NCBI GenBank assembly: GCA_937876465.1
Contig: CALEHV010000004.1
Span: 1-26,221, forward strand
Source of the DNA: an uncultured Bacillota bacterium
Lineage (GTDB): Bacteria > Bacillota_I > Bacilli_A > RFN20 > CAG-826
Direction of reading: 5' to 3'
DNA: 26,221 nucleotides
Part shown: positions 6,585 through 14,087 of the stretch, one piece after another
How the letters are laid out: each line of letters begins with the position of its first letter
Position numbering within the stretch: the first letter of the stretch is position 1
Program-made: the position numbers and the translations under genes
Notes under the pieces: model-generated
The model's input: the letters and a program-made list of their open reading frames with translations, nothing else
What the model was told of the DNA's origin: nothing
The model's database searches: none

Positions 6585-7825
6585 TTTTTGCCCTCCTTAT
6601 TTTCTTGTTCTTTTTGCCATTCAAGGAATTCCTTAAATGTTTCTGCTAATCCGCCTTCTGCAGTTTCACGATATTTACTATTCATATCTTTTCCAGTCTT
6701 TAACATTGTATACACAATGGTATCAAAATCAGCTCTATGAGTTGATGTTGCATATTCTGCTAAATATGTAGCAGTTAAAGCCTTAGATGCAGCAATAGCG
6801 TTTCTTTCAATACACGGTATTTGGACATATCCATCAACAGGGTCACATGTTAATCCTAATGAATGCTCCATAGCTGCCTCTGCAGCACATTCAATTTGGT
6901 CAATAGTGAATCCTTTAAGATAACTTGCTGCAGCGGCAGCCATTGAACATGCAGAACCAATTTCTGCTTGGCATCCAGCCTCAGCACCACTAATTGAACC
7001 ATTTTGTTTAATTAAGTTTCCGATTATTCCGGCAACAGCCAATGCTTCAACAATCTTATCGTCGTTAAATTCATAACGATCAACTAAGTGCATCAATACT
7101 GCAGGTAACGTTCCACTACTTCCACAAGTTGGAGCAGTAACAACGATTCCACCAGATGCGTTTTGTTCGTTAGTAGCAAATGCATATGCTGCAATCATAC
7201 GTTGTCCACGTGAGAAACTTGATTCTTTCATATGTGACGGCACTAAGAAACTTGAAGCTCTTTTTTGTACTTTTAATCGTCCAGGAAGAGTTCCGCTAGC
7301 ACGTAAACCTTCATGGATGGTTTTACACATTTGATCCCAACATTCGTGGAGATAATCAAATATTCCGTCGCCTTCATATTTACGTACATAATCTACCAAA
7401 GTCATGTTATTTTCTTTGCAAAACTCAACTATTTGGAAGAAATACTCATGTGGATAGACTTCTTCTTCAACCTCTTCAGGTTCATCGCTGATTGATACAG
7501 CTCCACCACCTAAAGACTTAACTGTTTTAAACAATTTATGACCATCCAAGAATGTCAATTCGACATCCATTGTATTAGGCCAATCGACTTCTTTTTTAAA
7601 GTCGAAAATAACATTGCATTCAACATCATCACCAAACGCTTCTTTAATAGCAACATCAGTTAAGTGTCCTTTTCCAGTTAAAGCAAAAGAGCCATATAAA
7701 GACACATCAGCTTTAACAATGTCTTTGTATTTTTTCATCAAATATTGAATTGCTCTATATGGAGCTATTGTATGTGATGAACTTGGACCTTTTCCGATAC
7801 GGTATAAATAACGTAAACTTTTCAT
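6581..7825 (-). CDS. sdaA: L-serine dehydratase, iron-sulfur dependent, single chain
   Basis: A 414-residue enzyme that deaminates L-serine to pyruvate and ammonia with a 4Fe-4S cluster. The beta domain opens the protein (YRIGKGPSSSHT, residues 9-19) and the alpha domain follows, with APTCGSSGTLP (231-241), SGAEAGCQAEIGSA (279-292) and GLTCDPVDGYVQIPC (324-338). The three expected cluster ligands C285, C327 and C338 are present. It is the one-chain form, a bit shorter than E. coli SdaA. Its promoter lies so close that the transcript would start only about two bases before the ATG, and no ribosome-binding site is seen. It is separated from the upstream purine operon by a terminator, although pyruvate plus ammonia would fit that pathway's end products. 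Confidence 0.95.
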   Translation of the reverse strand: MKSLRYLYRIGKGPSSSHTIAPYRAIQYLMKKYKDIVKADVSLYGSFALTGKGHLTDVAIKEAFGDDVECNVIFDFKKEVDWPNTMDVELTFLDGHKLFKTVKSLGGGAVSISDEPEEVEEEVYPHEYFFQIVEFCKENNMTLVDYVRKYEGDGIFDYLHECWDQMCKTIHEGLRASGTLPGRLKVQKRASSFLVPSHMKESSFSRGQRMIAAYAFATNEQNASGGIVVTAPTCGSSGTLPAVLMHLVDRYEFNDDKIVEALAVAGIIGNLIKQNGSISGAEAGCQAEIGSACSMAAAAASYLKGFTIDQIECAAEAAMEHSLGLTCDPVDGYVQIPCIERNAIAASKALTATYLAEYATSTHRADFDTIVYTMLKTGKDMNSKYRETAEGGLAETFKEFLEWQKEQENKEGKK

Positions 7826-7833
7826 ACGCCCAT

Positions 7834-7862
7834 ATTATAAACACTCGCATGTAAAAGCGCAA
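7834..7862 (-). promoter_or_regulatory. Promoter for sdaA-cysS; near-leaderless transcript
   Basis: Minus-strand TTGCGC (7862-7857) and a perfect TATAAT (7839-7834) are 17 bases apart. The expected transcription start, about 7 bases after the -10, is near 7827, while the sdaA ATG is at 7825-7823. No Shine-Dalgarno sequence lies between. Confidence 0.6.
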
Positions 7863-7892
7863 AAGAAAAGCATGCTCTTAAGGAACATGCTT
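7850..7892 (-). terminator. Terminator of the purine-degradation operon (after ygeW)
   Basis: AAGCATG (7868-7874) pairs with CATGCTT (7886-7892). On the minus strand the stem is followed by TTCTTTT and a further T-rich stretch to about 7850. It lies 16 bases after the ygeW stop and before the sdaA promoter, whose -35 sits in the T-rich tail. Confidence 0.75.
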
Positions 7893-7908
7893 AACTTTTG
7901 TTGTGTAA

Positions 7909-8922
7909 TTAGCGACGATCTGAAGGTACTTTATCGTGGACAAATAATGTCATGACAGCTTTAGCTGTGTGGATTCTGTTTTCAGCTTCTTCGTAAATAA
8001 CTGAATTTGGTCCGTCGATAACTTCATCAACAACTTCGTTAACACGGTCTGCTGGAAGAGCATGCATGTAACGGCAATGTGGTTTTGCTAATTTCATTAA
8101 TTCTGGAGTACATTTCCAGTTCTTAAGTGCTAATAATGCATCATCAACAACTGTTGTGGATTGGTTAGTGACCCATGAACCCCAGTTCTTTGGGAATACG
8201 ACATCTGCATCTTTGTAAGCTGCTTCCATGTCGTGTGTAATTGTGAGAGAACCACCATGTTCGGCAGCGTTCTTTCTTGCTTTTTCGATAACCCAGTCTG
8301 GGAGATCGTATCCTTCTGGATAAGCAAGTGTAACATCCATTCCATAACGTGGGAATAAGAGTACTTGTGAAACTGGAACTGAAATTGGTTTCTTATGTGT
8401 TGTAGCCATAGCCCAGATAACTGAGACCTTGAGGTGTTTGATTTCACCCTTAAATTGATCTTCAATTGTCATTAAGTCTGCAAGAGCTTGCATTGGGTGA
8501 TATAAATCACATTGTAAGTTAATGATTGGGACTGTTGACCATCTAGCCATTTCACGGATGTATTTGTTTCCGAGTCCCCAGTTACAATAACGGCAAGCAA
8601 TCATATGACCAAAGCTTGAAAGAATAACAGCTGTATCTTTTGCTGATTCACCATGGCTGATTTGCATCATTGATGTATCAAGGAATGTAGCGTGACCACC
8701 TAATTGGGCCATACCAGATTCGAATGAGTTTCTAGTTCTTGTTGATTGTTCGAAGAACATTAAGAAACCTGTTTTACCAACGAGCCATTGTGTTTCTTCA
8801 TTTTTGTAGAATGCATCCTTTAAGTCTCTAGAGACTTTAAGCATGTAGTCGATCTCTTCCTTAGTGAAATCTTCTAAGGTAATCAAGTGACGACCGGCAA
8901 ATCTTGGTTCAATTTTTTCCAT
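7909..8922 (-). CDS. ygeW: YgeW-type knotted carbamoyltransferase
   Basis: A 337-residue member of the aspartate/ornithine carbamoyltransferase superfamily. Carbamoyl-phosphate binding is shown by QSTRTR (59-64), HPMQ (142-145) and MHALPADR (286-293). The rest matches the YgeW family linked to selenium-dependent molybdenum hydroxylase clusters rather than ArgF or PyrB. It most likely phosphorolyses a carbamoylated pathway intermediate, giving carbamoyl phosphate for the divergent carbamate kinase; the true substrate is unproven. I start it at ATG 8922, four bases after the ygeY stop and after AAAGGAG; an in-frame TTG eight codons upstream lies ahead of that site. It is the last gene of the operon. 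E. coli YgeW is longer (about 396 residues). Confidence 0.88.
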   Translation of the reverse strand: MEKIEPRFAGRHLITLEDFTKEEIDYMLKVSRDLKDAFYKNEETQWLVGKTGFLMFFEQSTRTRNSFESGMAQLGGHATFLDTSMMQISHGESAKDTAVILSSFGHMIACRYCNWGLGNKYIREMARWSTVPIINLQCDLYHPMQALADLMTIEDQFKGEIKHLKVSVIWAMATTHKKPISVPVSQVLLFPRYGMDVTLAYPEGYDLPDWVIEKARKNAAEHGGSLTITHDMEAAYKDADVVFPKNWGSWVTNQSTTVVDDALLALKNWKCTPELMKLAKPHCRYMHALPADRVNEVVDEVIDGPNSVIYEEAENRIHTAKAVMTLFVHDKVPSDRR

Positions 8923-8926
8923 CTTA

Positions 8927-10150
8927 TTATTTTTCTCCTTTTGCAAGATGTTCTAAGTACATTGTTGGCATTACGGAATATAATGCTGCACAGATGACAA
9001 GATCTTGTTTTCTTGTCTTTTCATTTGGAGCATGTGCTTCTTTTTCATCACCTGGACCAAATCCGATACATGGAATTCCATATCTACCCATGATGGAAAC
9101 ACCATTTGTAGAGAATGTCCATTTGTCGATAACTGGGTTCTTTTTGAATAATCCGACATAGCCATCTTTCATAGCTTGACAGAAGATTGATTCTTCAGGA
9201 ATAACCCAAGTTGGGAAGTAACATTCAATTGGATAATTAAGTCCTGTATATGAAGGTCTTTCATATTGATACATTGAGACTTCTGCTTTAGCAGCTTTAA
9301 CTGAAGGTAATGCTTCAATTTCAGCAATTGATGTTTTATCGTTTTCACCAACTGTTAAACGACGATCGAGTGAAATCCAGCAGCCATCTGCAACAGCACA
9401 ACGGCTTGGTGATTTATGGAAGATTTGGGAAATGGTAACTGTACCTTTTCCGAGGAAATCATCATATGCAAGACCTTCTTCGTTAAGTTTCTTAATGTCT
9501 GCAATGATTGGTCCCATTTTATAAATTGCGTTATCTCCGCGTTCTGGAGCAGAACCGTGACATGAGATACCACGAACGTTGACTTTGATTTCCATACGTC
9601 CGCGGTGTCCACGATAGATTTGACAGCTTGTTGGTTCAGTTGAAACAACAAATTCTGGTTTAATCTTATCTTCGCAAATGATGTACTTCCAGCAAAGACC
9701 ATCACAGTCTTCTTCTTGGACAGTACCTGTAATTAATAATGTGTAATCATCTTCAAGACCTAAATCTTTGATGATCTTACCAGCGTAGACCATTGAGGCC
9801 ATACCGCCTTCTTGATCTGAAGCACCACGTCCACCAATGTAGACATCATCTTCAAATCCTTTGTATGGGTCGAATGTCCAGTTTTTAATTTCACCAATAC
9901 CAACTGTATCGATGTGAGCATCCATGGCGATTAAATGCTTACCATGGCCAATCCAACCAAGGATATTACCCATTGGATCAATTTCGACTTTGTCGAATCC
10001 GACCTTTTCCATTTCCTCTTTAATACGGAGAACGACTTCTCTTTCACCACACGATTCACTTGGAATAGCAATCATATCACGGAGAAATTTAGTCATATCA
10101 GCCTTATATGATTCGGCTTTCTTGAGGACTTCTTCGAATGAAACTTTCAT
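8927..10150 (-). CDS. ygeY: YgeY-type M20 family metallohydrolase
   Basis: A 407-residue M20/ArgE/DapE-type amidohydrolase, near the length of E. coli YgeY. The zinc site and catalytic residues can be placed: DAHIDT (H79, with D81 as activator), the bridging D112 in GRGASDQEG, the EE pair at 146-147 and E172 in STEPTS. The dimerisation/lid domain occupies the middle. It belongs to the 'selenium metabolism-linked hydrolase' group and is expected to cleave an amide or ureido bond of a ring-opened purine product. Its ATG overlaps the stop of the PLP gene as TAATG, indicating translational coupling, and ygeW follows after four bases. Confidence 0.9.
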   Translation of the reverse strand: MKVSFEEVLKKAESYKADMTKFLRDMIAIPSESCGEREVVLRIKEEMEKVGFDKVEIDPMGNILGWIGHGKHLIAMDAHIDTVGIGEIKNWTFDPYKGFEDDVYIGGRGASDQEGGMASMVYAGKIIKDLGLEDDYTLLITGTVQEEDCDGLCWKYIICEDKIKPEFVVSTEPTSCQIYRGHRGRMEIKVNVRGISCHGSAPERGDNAIYKMGPIIADIKKLNEEGLAYDDFLGKGTVTISQIFHKSPSRCAVADGCWISLDRRLTVGENDKTSIAEIEALPSVKAAKAEVSMYQYERPSYTGLNYPIECYFPTWVIPEESIFCQAMKDGYVGLFKKNPVIDKWTFSTNGVSIMGRYGIPCIGFGPGDEKEAHAPNEKTRKQDLVICAALYSVMPTMYLEHLAKGEK

Positions 10151-11520
10151 TATTTAATTTCCTTTCCACGCATTTCGACAATCTTCTTATCGTATTCGTG
10201 AATTTTGTTATATTCAGCTTCCCAGAATTCTGGTTTTCTCATTGAGTCAAGATAGGATTGCTTGTATCCAAATTTGAGCCAATCAGATTCTTTTTGCTTA
10301 AATAATTTTTCTTTTGCTTCTTTACCACGTGTATCTAAAACGTATCTTGTATCAGCACCTGCGAATACGTCTTGGAACCATCTTTCTAATACGTGATCTG
10401 TAACTTCGAGTTCACGTTCGTGGAGATTTTCCATAACTGATGGATATCTATCAAAGCTATCTGTAGCAATTGTAACGACGTTGTCGTTTGGTCCAAGTTT
10501 AAGATATTTAGCCATCTTAATAGCACCAAGGATGTTACAAATGCCTGAAACACCAAAGAGATCAACCATTGATTTAGCAACTTTTGGATCGACACCATGT
10601 TTAACTAATGTATCGCTTCCTTCGTGGATGACTGCTAAGCCACGGACACAATCTTCGTCGATGATTTGTGTAATAAAGTCTGTAGTAAGGACGTTGTGAA
10701 TAAGAGTAATCATCTTATCACCAATGCCTTCAATTCTGTGTTGACCTAAGCCACCATTTGTAAGTGTTGAACATTCGTGTGGTTCAAGGGCAACAACTTT
10801 ACATTCTGGGAATGCAACTTTAATTTGATCACCAGCAGCAAGGGTTCCTGCGGAACCTGGAGCTGAACAGAAACATGCAATACGGCCATTACCAATGCCT
10901 TTTACTGCATCAATACAGGAATTACCTGTAACGTGTCTGTGGAATCTATAGTTTGGAAGAAGTTCGAATTGTGCTAATGTACGATTCTTTGGATTCTTCT
11001 TTAATTCGTATGTTCTTTCAAGAGTAAGAATAACGTCTGATTCTGAACCTGGTGTTAAGTCAAGTTTTGCACCATATTTAGATATACGTTGATATCTTTC
11101 TTTTGACATGTTGTCTGGCATGATAACAATTGCGTCATACTTCATTAAATTTGTAATGTAGGAAACACCAATACCAAAGTTACCTGTTGAAGGTCCAAGG
11201 ATTGTGTGTTCACCAGGAATAATTTCGCCATCAACGCAGCCTTCCATAAGTGTTGAATATGCAGGGCCAACTTTGTGTGAACCTGATGGGAAATACTTAC
11301 CAAGAAGAACAACGATATTTGCATCTACGCCTGTTAATTCTTTTGGAAGGACGATTTTGTTAACTTCATCTTTTTCATTTTTCCATGTGATGTTAAAAAG
11401 ATTGATTGGATCAAGTTCGTCTTTCTTGATTGCTTTTAGAGCGTCAGCTCTGACTTTTGGATCTTGGTGTGATGGATTAAGCATCTCATCATACGTTGGT
11501 CCGAATGGGATTTTTGACAT
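10150..11520 (-). CDS. Fold-type II PLP-dependent lyase (possible YgeX functional replacement)
   Basis: A 456-residue fold-type II PLP enzyme (cysteine synthase/threonine deaminase superfamily). The PLP lysine is K83 in PSGSHKVGPA (78-87), the substrate-binding loop is GPSTGNFGIG (109-118), and the phosphate-binding Gly loop is APGSAGTLAAGD (220-231). It is longer than 2,3-diaminopropionate ammonia-lyase YgeX (about 398 residues) and lacks obvious resemblance to it beyond the fold, with a C-terminal extension rich in charged residues (about 395-456). It occupies the ygeX position next to ygeY. I infer an ammonia-eliminating reaction on an amino-acid intermediate. It starts after AAGGAG, one base beyond the preceding stop. 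Confidence 0.8.
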   Translation of the reverse strand: MSKIPFGPTYDEMLNPSHQDPKVRADALKAIKKDELDPINLFNITWKNEKDEVNKIVLPKELTGVDANIVVLLGKYFPSGSHKVGPAYSTLMEGCVDGEIIPGEHTILGPSTGNFGIGVSYITNLMKYDAIVIMPDNMSKERYQRISKYGAKLDLTPGSESDVILTLERTYELKKNPKNRTLAQFELLPNYRFHRHVTGNSCIDAVKGIGNGRIACFCSAPGSAGTLAAGDQIKVAFPECKVVALEPHECSTLTNGGLGQHRIEGIGDKMITLIHNVLTTDFITQIIDEDCVRGLAVIHEGSDTLVKHGVDPKVAKSMVDLFGVSGICNILGAIKMAKYLKLGPNDNVVTIATDSFDRYPSVMENLHERELEVTDHVLERWFQDVFAGADTRYVLDTRGKEAKEKLFKQKESDWLKFGYKQSYLDSMRKPEFWEAEYNKIHEYDKKIVEMRGKEIK

Positions 11521-11521
11521 C

Positions 11522-12766
11522 TTAAATTGCTCCTTTTTCTTTCAAAAATTTGTCCAATTCTTCTAAATTTGGTTTCATTGGGGTTGGTACTTCGATTGCC
11601 TTTTGGGCATTTGCAGGGTCCTTAAGACCATTGCCTGTTACGATCATCGAAACAGTCTCTGATTTCTTAATTATTCCTTCATTTATTGCCTTTTCAATTC
11701 CAGCAATTGCTGCGACCCCAGCAGGTTCCCCGAAGATGCCTTCGGTTCTGCCAAGTAAAGCCATTGCTTTAATTATAGCATCATCAGATACTGAAATCCA
11801 CTCGCCACCGCTAAGTTTAATTGCATTAAGAGCTTTATTTGGGTTGCGTGGGATTCCAACAGCGATTGAATCAGCGATAGTATTTTCATCGCATTCTTTC
11901 AATGGTTCACCTGATTTGCCAGCAATAACAAATGGTTCACATCCAGTTGATTGAACACCTAGGATTTTTGGGATACGTTTGATTAAGCCAAGCTTGTAAA
12001 ACTCTGCAAAACCCTTATAAACGCCTCCGACAGTACAACCGTCACCAACGCTCACTGCGACCCAATCTGTTGGTTCCCAATTGAGTTGTTCACATATCTC
12101 AAATGAGACAGTTTTCTTACCCTCAACCATGAACGGATTGATAGCAGCATTACGGTTATACCAACCATATTTTTCAATTGCTTGTTTAGAAAGAGTGAAT
12201 GCGGCTTTGTAGTCGCCATCAACCTTAACAAGCGTTGCACCATATAAGGATATTTGAGTAGCTTTTCCTATAGGTGCTCTTTTTGGTACAAAGATGACTG
12301 CCTTGAGACCCATATGGGCTGCTTGACAAGCACATGAGGATGCAGCATTACCTGTAGAAGAGCAAGCAATAGTATTTGCACCAGCTTCAATAGCTTTTAG
12401 AACTGCAACGCCTGAGGCTCTATCTTTACTAGAACCACTTGGGTTGAGTCCGTCATCTTTAATATAAAGTTTCTTTAGTCCAAAATGTTTTTCTAAGTTA
12501 TGGGCTTCATATAATGGAGTCCAACCTACGCGTAACATTTCATTAATATGATCTTCTTGGATGCCCATGATAGGTGCGTATCTCCACATAGAATAATTCG
12601 AATTATTTTTGAAATATTCTTTTGTGAGAACTTCCTTTAAGGCATCATAATCATATTCGACATCAAGAATTCCTTTTTCACCGCAGTCAGGACATGTTAA
12701 ATTTGCTTCTCCTGGCTTAAAGAATTTGTGGCATATCGTACAACGATATCCTTTTATGTAAACCAT
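11522..12766 (-). CDS. Threonine synthase-like PLP enzyme with zinc ribbon
   Basis: A 414-residue threonine-synthase-type protein. An N-terminal zinc ribbon (C9, C12, C25, C28) is followed by the PLP motif NPSGSSKDRA (108-117, Lys 114), SSTGNAASS (136-144) and a later Gly loop SVGDGCTVGG. This architecture is common among ThrC-like proteins. No thrB, hom or other threonine genes are nearby; it sits between a hydroxylase FAD subunit and a second PLP enzyme. The inference is that it has been recruited to the purine pathway, for example to beta-eliminate from a diaminopropionate- or phosphoserine-like compound, but genuine threonine synthase activity cannot be ruled out. Its ATG overlaps the FAD-subunit stop (TAATG), with GGAGGA upstream. 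Confidence 0.82.
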   Translation of the reverse strand: MVYIKGYRCTICHKFFKPGEANLTCPDCGEKGILDVEYDYDALKEVLTKEYFKNNSNYSMWRYAPIMGIQEDHINEMLRVGWTPLYEAHNLEKHFGLKKLYIKDDGLNPSGSSKDRASGVAVLKAIEAGANTIACSSTGNAASSCACQAAHMGLKAVIFVPKRAPIGKATQISLYGATLVKVDGDYKAAFTLSKQAIEKYGWYNRNAAINPFMVEGKKTVSFEICEQLNWEPTDWVAVSVGDGCTVGGVYKGFAEFYKLGLIKRIPKILGVQSTGCEPFVIAGKSGEPLKECDENTIADSIAVGIPRNPNKALNAIKLSGGEWISVSDDAIIKAMALLGRTEGIFGEPAGVAAIAGIEKAINEGIIKKSETVSMIVTGNGLKDPANAQKAIEVPTPMKPNLEELDKFLKEKGAI

Positions 12767-13620
12767 TAAATTCCTCCTTCTATTAATTTTGTTAAAAAGT
12801 CACGAACTATATTTTCTGCAACTTGTGCACGATATAGTTTTGTAGATCTCTGATCATCTATTGGTGAGATGACCTTGCTATATTCTTGAACTATTTCCTC
12901 AATTTGAGGTTTAAGTTCATCTAAGCTCGTTCCGATTAGTTTATTTTCTATTTCGTGTGAGCGAACAGCCTTCATAAATACAGAGCCAAAAGCAAGACGA
13001 ATATCTTTGATAACGTTCCCATCTAACTTGTATGCTGCTGCAAATGAAACTTTAGAAATTGATTCCGCTTTTCTAGAACCTACTTTGTACCAAATAGTTT
13101 TGGTTAAATCTTCTTTAGGGAAAATAACTTCAGTAATCATTTCACCCTTATTTAAATCAATGCGTCTAACTCCTTTAACAAAATCTTCTACTTTCATTAA
13201 ACGAGCACCATCAATTGATTCAATTTTTAACATTGCATTAAGTAATATTTCGACAACGATGCTATCGCCTGCAGGAGATGCGTTTGCGATATTTCCTGGT
13301 AAGGTTGCAAAGTGACGAATATTTACTGAAGCAAGTTCGCTAATGCAGGATTTCAAAACACTTGGAGTAAGTGGATGATCTTTAATTTCTTCAAGAGTCA
13401 TTGTTGCTCCAATATGAACGCCATCCTTATCTTCTTTTTCGTAATGTAATTCTTTTAAATTTGAGATGAATAAAACATCTTTTTCAAACTTAGGAAGTAG
13501 CCCTGCAGTATTTTTCTTTTGAAGCATAATATCACTGCCACCAGCAACAATTGTGCAATCAAAATCACGTAAGGCAATAAGTGCTTCTTGAAGTGTATGT
13601 GGAATTATTTTCTTTCCCAT
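12766..13620 (-). CDS. Molybdenum hydroxylase 1, FAD-binding subunit
   Basis: A 284-residue CO-dehydrogenase/xanthine-dehydrogenase medium-subunit type protein that passes electrons from the 2Fe-2S subunit through FAD. FAD contacts are seen in VAGGSDIM (25-32) and in the segment IRHFATLPGNIANASPAGDS (101-120), which matches the family consensus almost fully. The C-terminal domain ends with the typical DDQRSTKLYRAQVA. Partners are the 2Fe-2S protein just upstream (16-base overlap) and the 703-residue Mo subunit. Ribosome-binding site GGAGGA is inside the end of the 2Fe-2S gene. Confidence 0.9.
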   Translation of the reverse strand: MGKKIIPHTLQEALIALRDFDCTIVAGGSDIMLQKKNTAGLLPKFEKDVLFISNLKELHYEKEDKDGVHIGATMTLEEIKDHPLTPSVLKSCISELASVNIRHFATLPGNIANASPAGDSIVVEILLNAMLKIESIDGARLMKVEDFVKGVRRIDLNKGEMITEVIFPKEDLTKTIWYKVGSRKAESISKVSFAAAYKLDGNVIKDIRLAFGSVFMKAVRSHEIENKLIGTSLDELKPQIEEIVQEYSKVISPIDDQRSTKLYRAQVAENIVRDFLTKLIEGGI

Positions 13621-14087
13621 AAATCTCCTCCAATCTCGCTAGCTAATCTAACGGCCTTAATAATGCCTTGATATCCTGTACATCTACATAAATTCCCTGC
13701 TAAACCTGCACGAATTTCTTCATCGGTAGGATGTGGGTTATGTGAAAGTAAGCTATGGGAAGCAATAATCATTCCTGGTGTACAGAAGCCACATTGTGAA
13801 CCATTTGTTTCGCTAAATGCAGCATATAAAACTTCGAAATATTTCGTATTTTTAAAATCGTCGATAGTCACAATTTCGTGGCCTTCAACATTAGCCATTG
13901 GTATTAAACATGAATTGACTGAATAGCCATCCATTAAAACGACACAAGCACCACAAGCGCCTTCGCCGCAGCCTTCTTTTGTGCCACTTAATTTCATATC
14001 TTCACGAATGAAATCTAGAAGTCTTCTACTTGGGTCAACTTCCACTTCCATTGGAATATGATTTAAAACAAATTTAATTTTTTCCAT
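13605..14087 (-). CDS. Molybdenum hydroxylase 1, 2Fe-2S subunit
   Basis: A 160-residue small subunit with both expected clusters. The plant-ferredoxin-like N-terminal domain has C40, C45, C48 and C60 (GCGEGACGACVV), and the helical C-terminal domain has C99, C102, C134 and C136 (QCGFCTPGM and LCRCTGYQ). It relays electrons from the molybdopterin centre to FAD. Overlaps of 14 bases with the Mo-subunit gene and 16 bases with the FAD gene show tight coupling and suggest equal production of the three chains. Confidence 0.94.
   Translation of the reverse strand: MEKIKFVLNHIPMEVEVDPSRRLLDFIREDMKLSGTKEGCGEGACGACVVLMDGYSVNSCLIPMANVEGHEIVTIDDFKNTKYFEVLYAAFSETNGSQCGFCTPGMIIASHSLLSHNPHPTDEEIRAGLAGNLCRCTGYQGIIKAVRLASEIGGDLWERK

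Noticed and set aside
6581..7825. sdaA as the last gene of the purine operon
   Set aside because: A terminator and a separate consensus promoter lie between ygeW and sdaA, and sdaA is coupled to cysS.
8923..8946. A TTG start for ygeW eight codons upstream
   Set aside because: It would begin before the AAAGGAG ribosome-binding site and overlap ygeY; ATG 8922 fits better.
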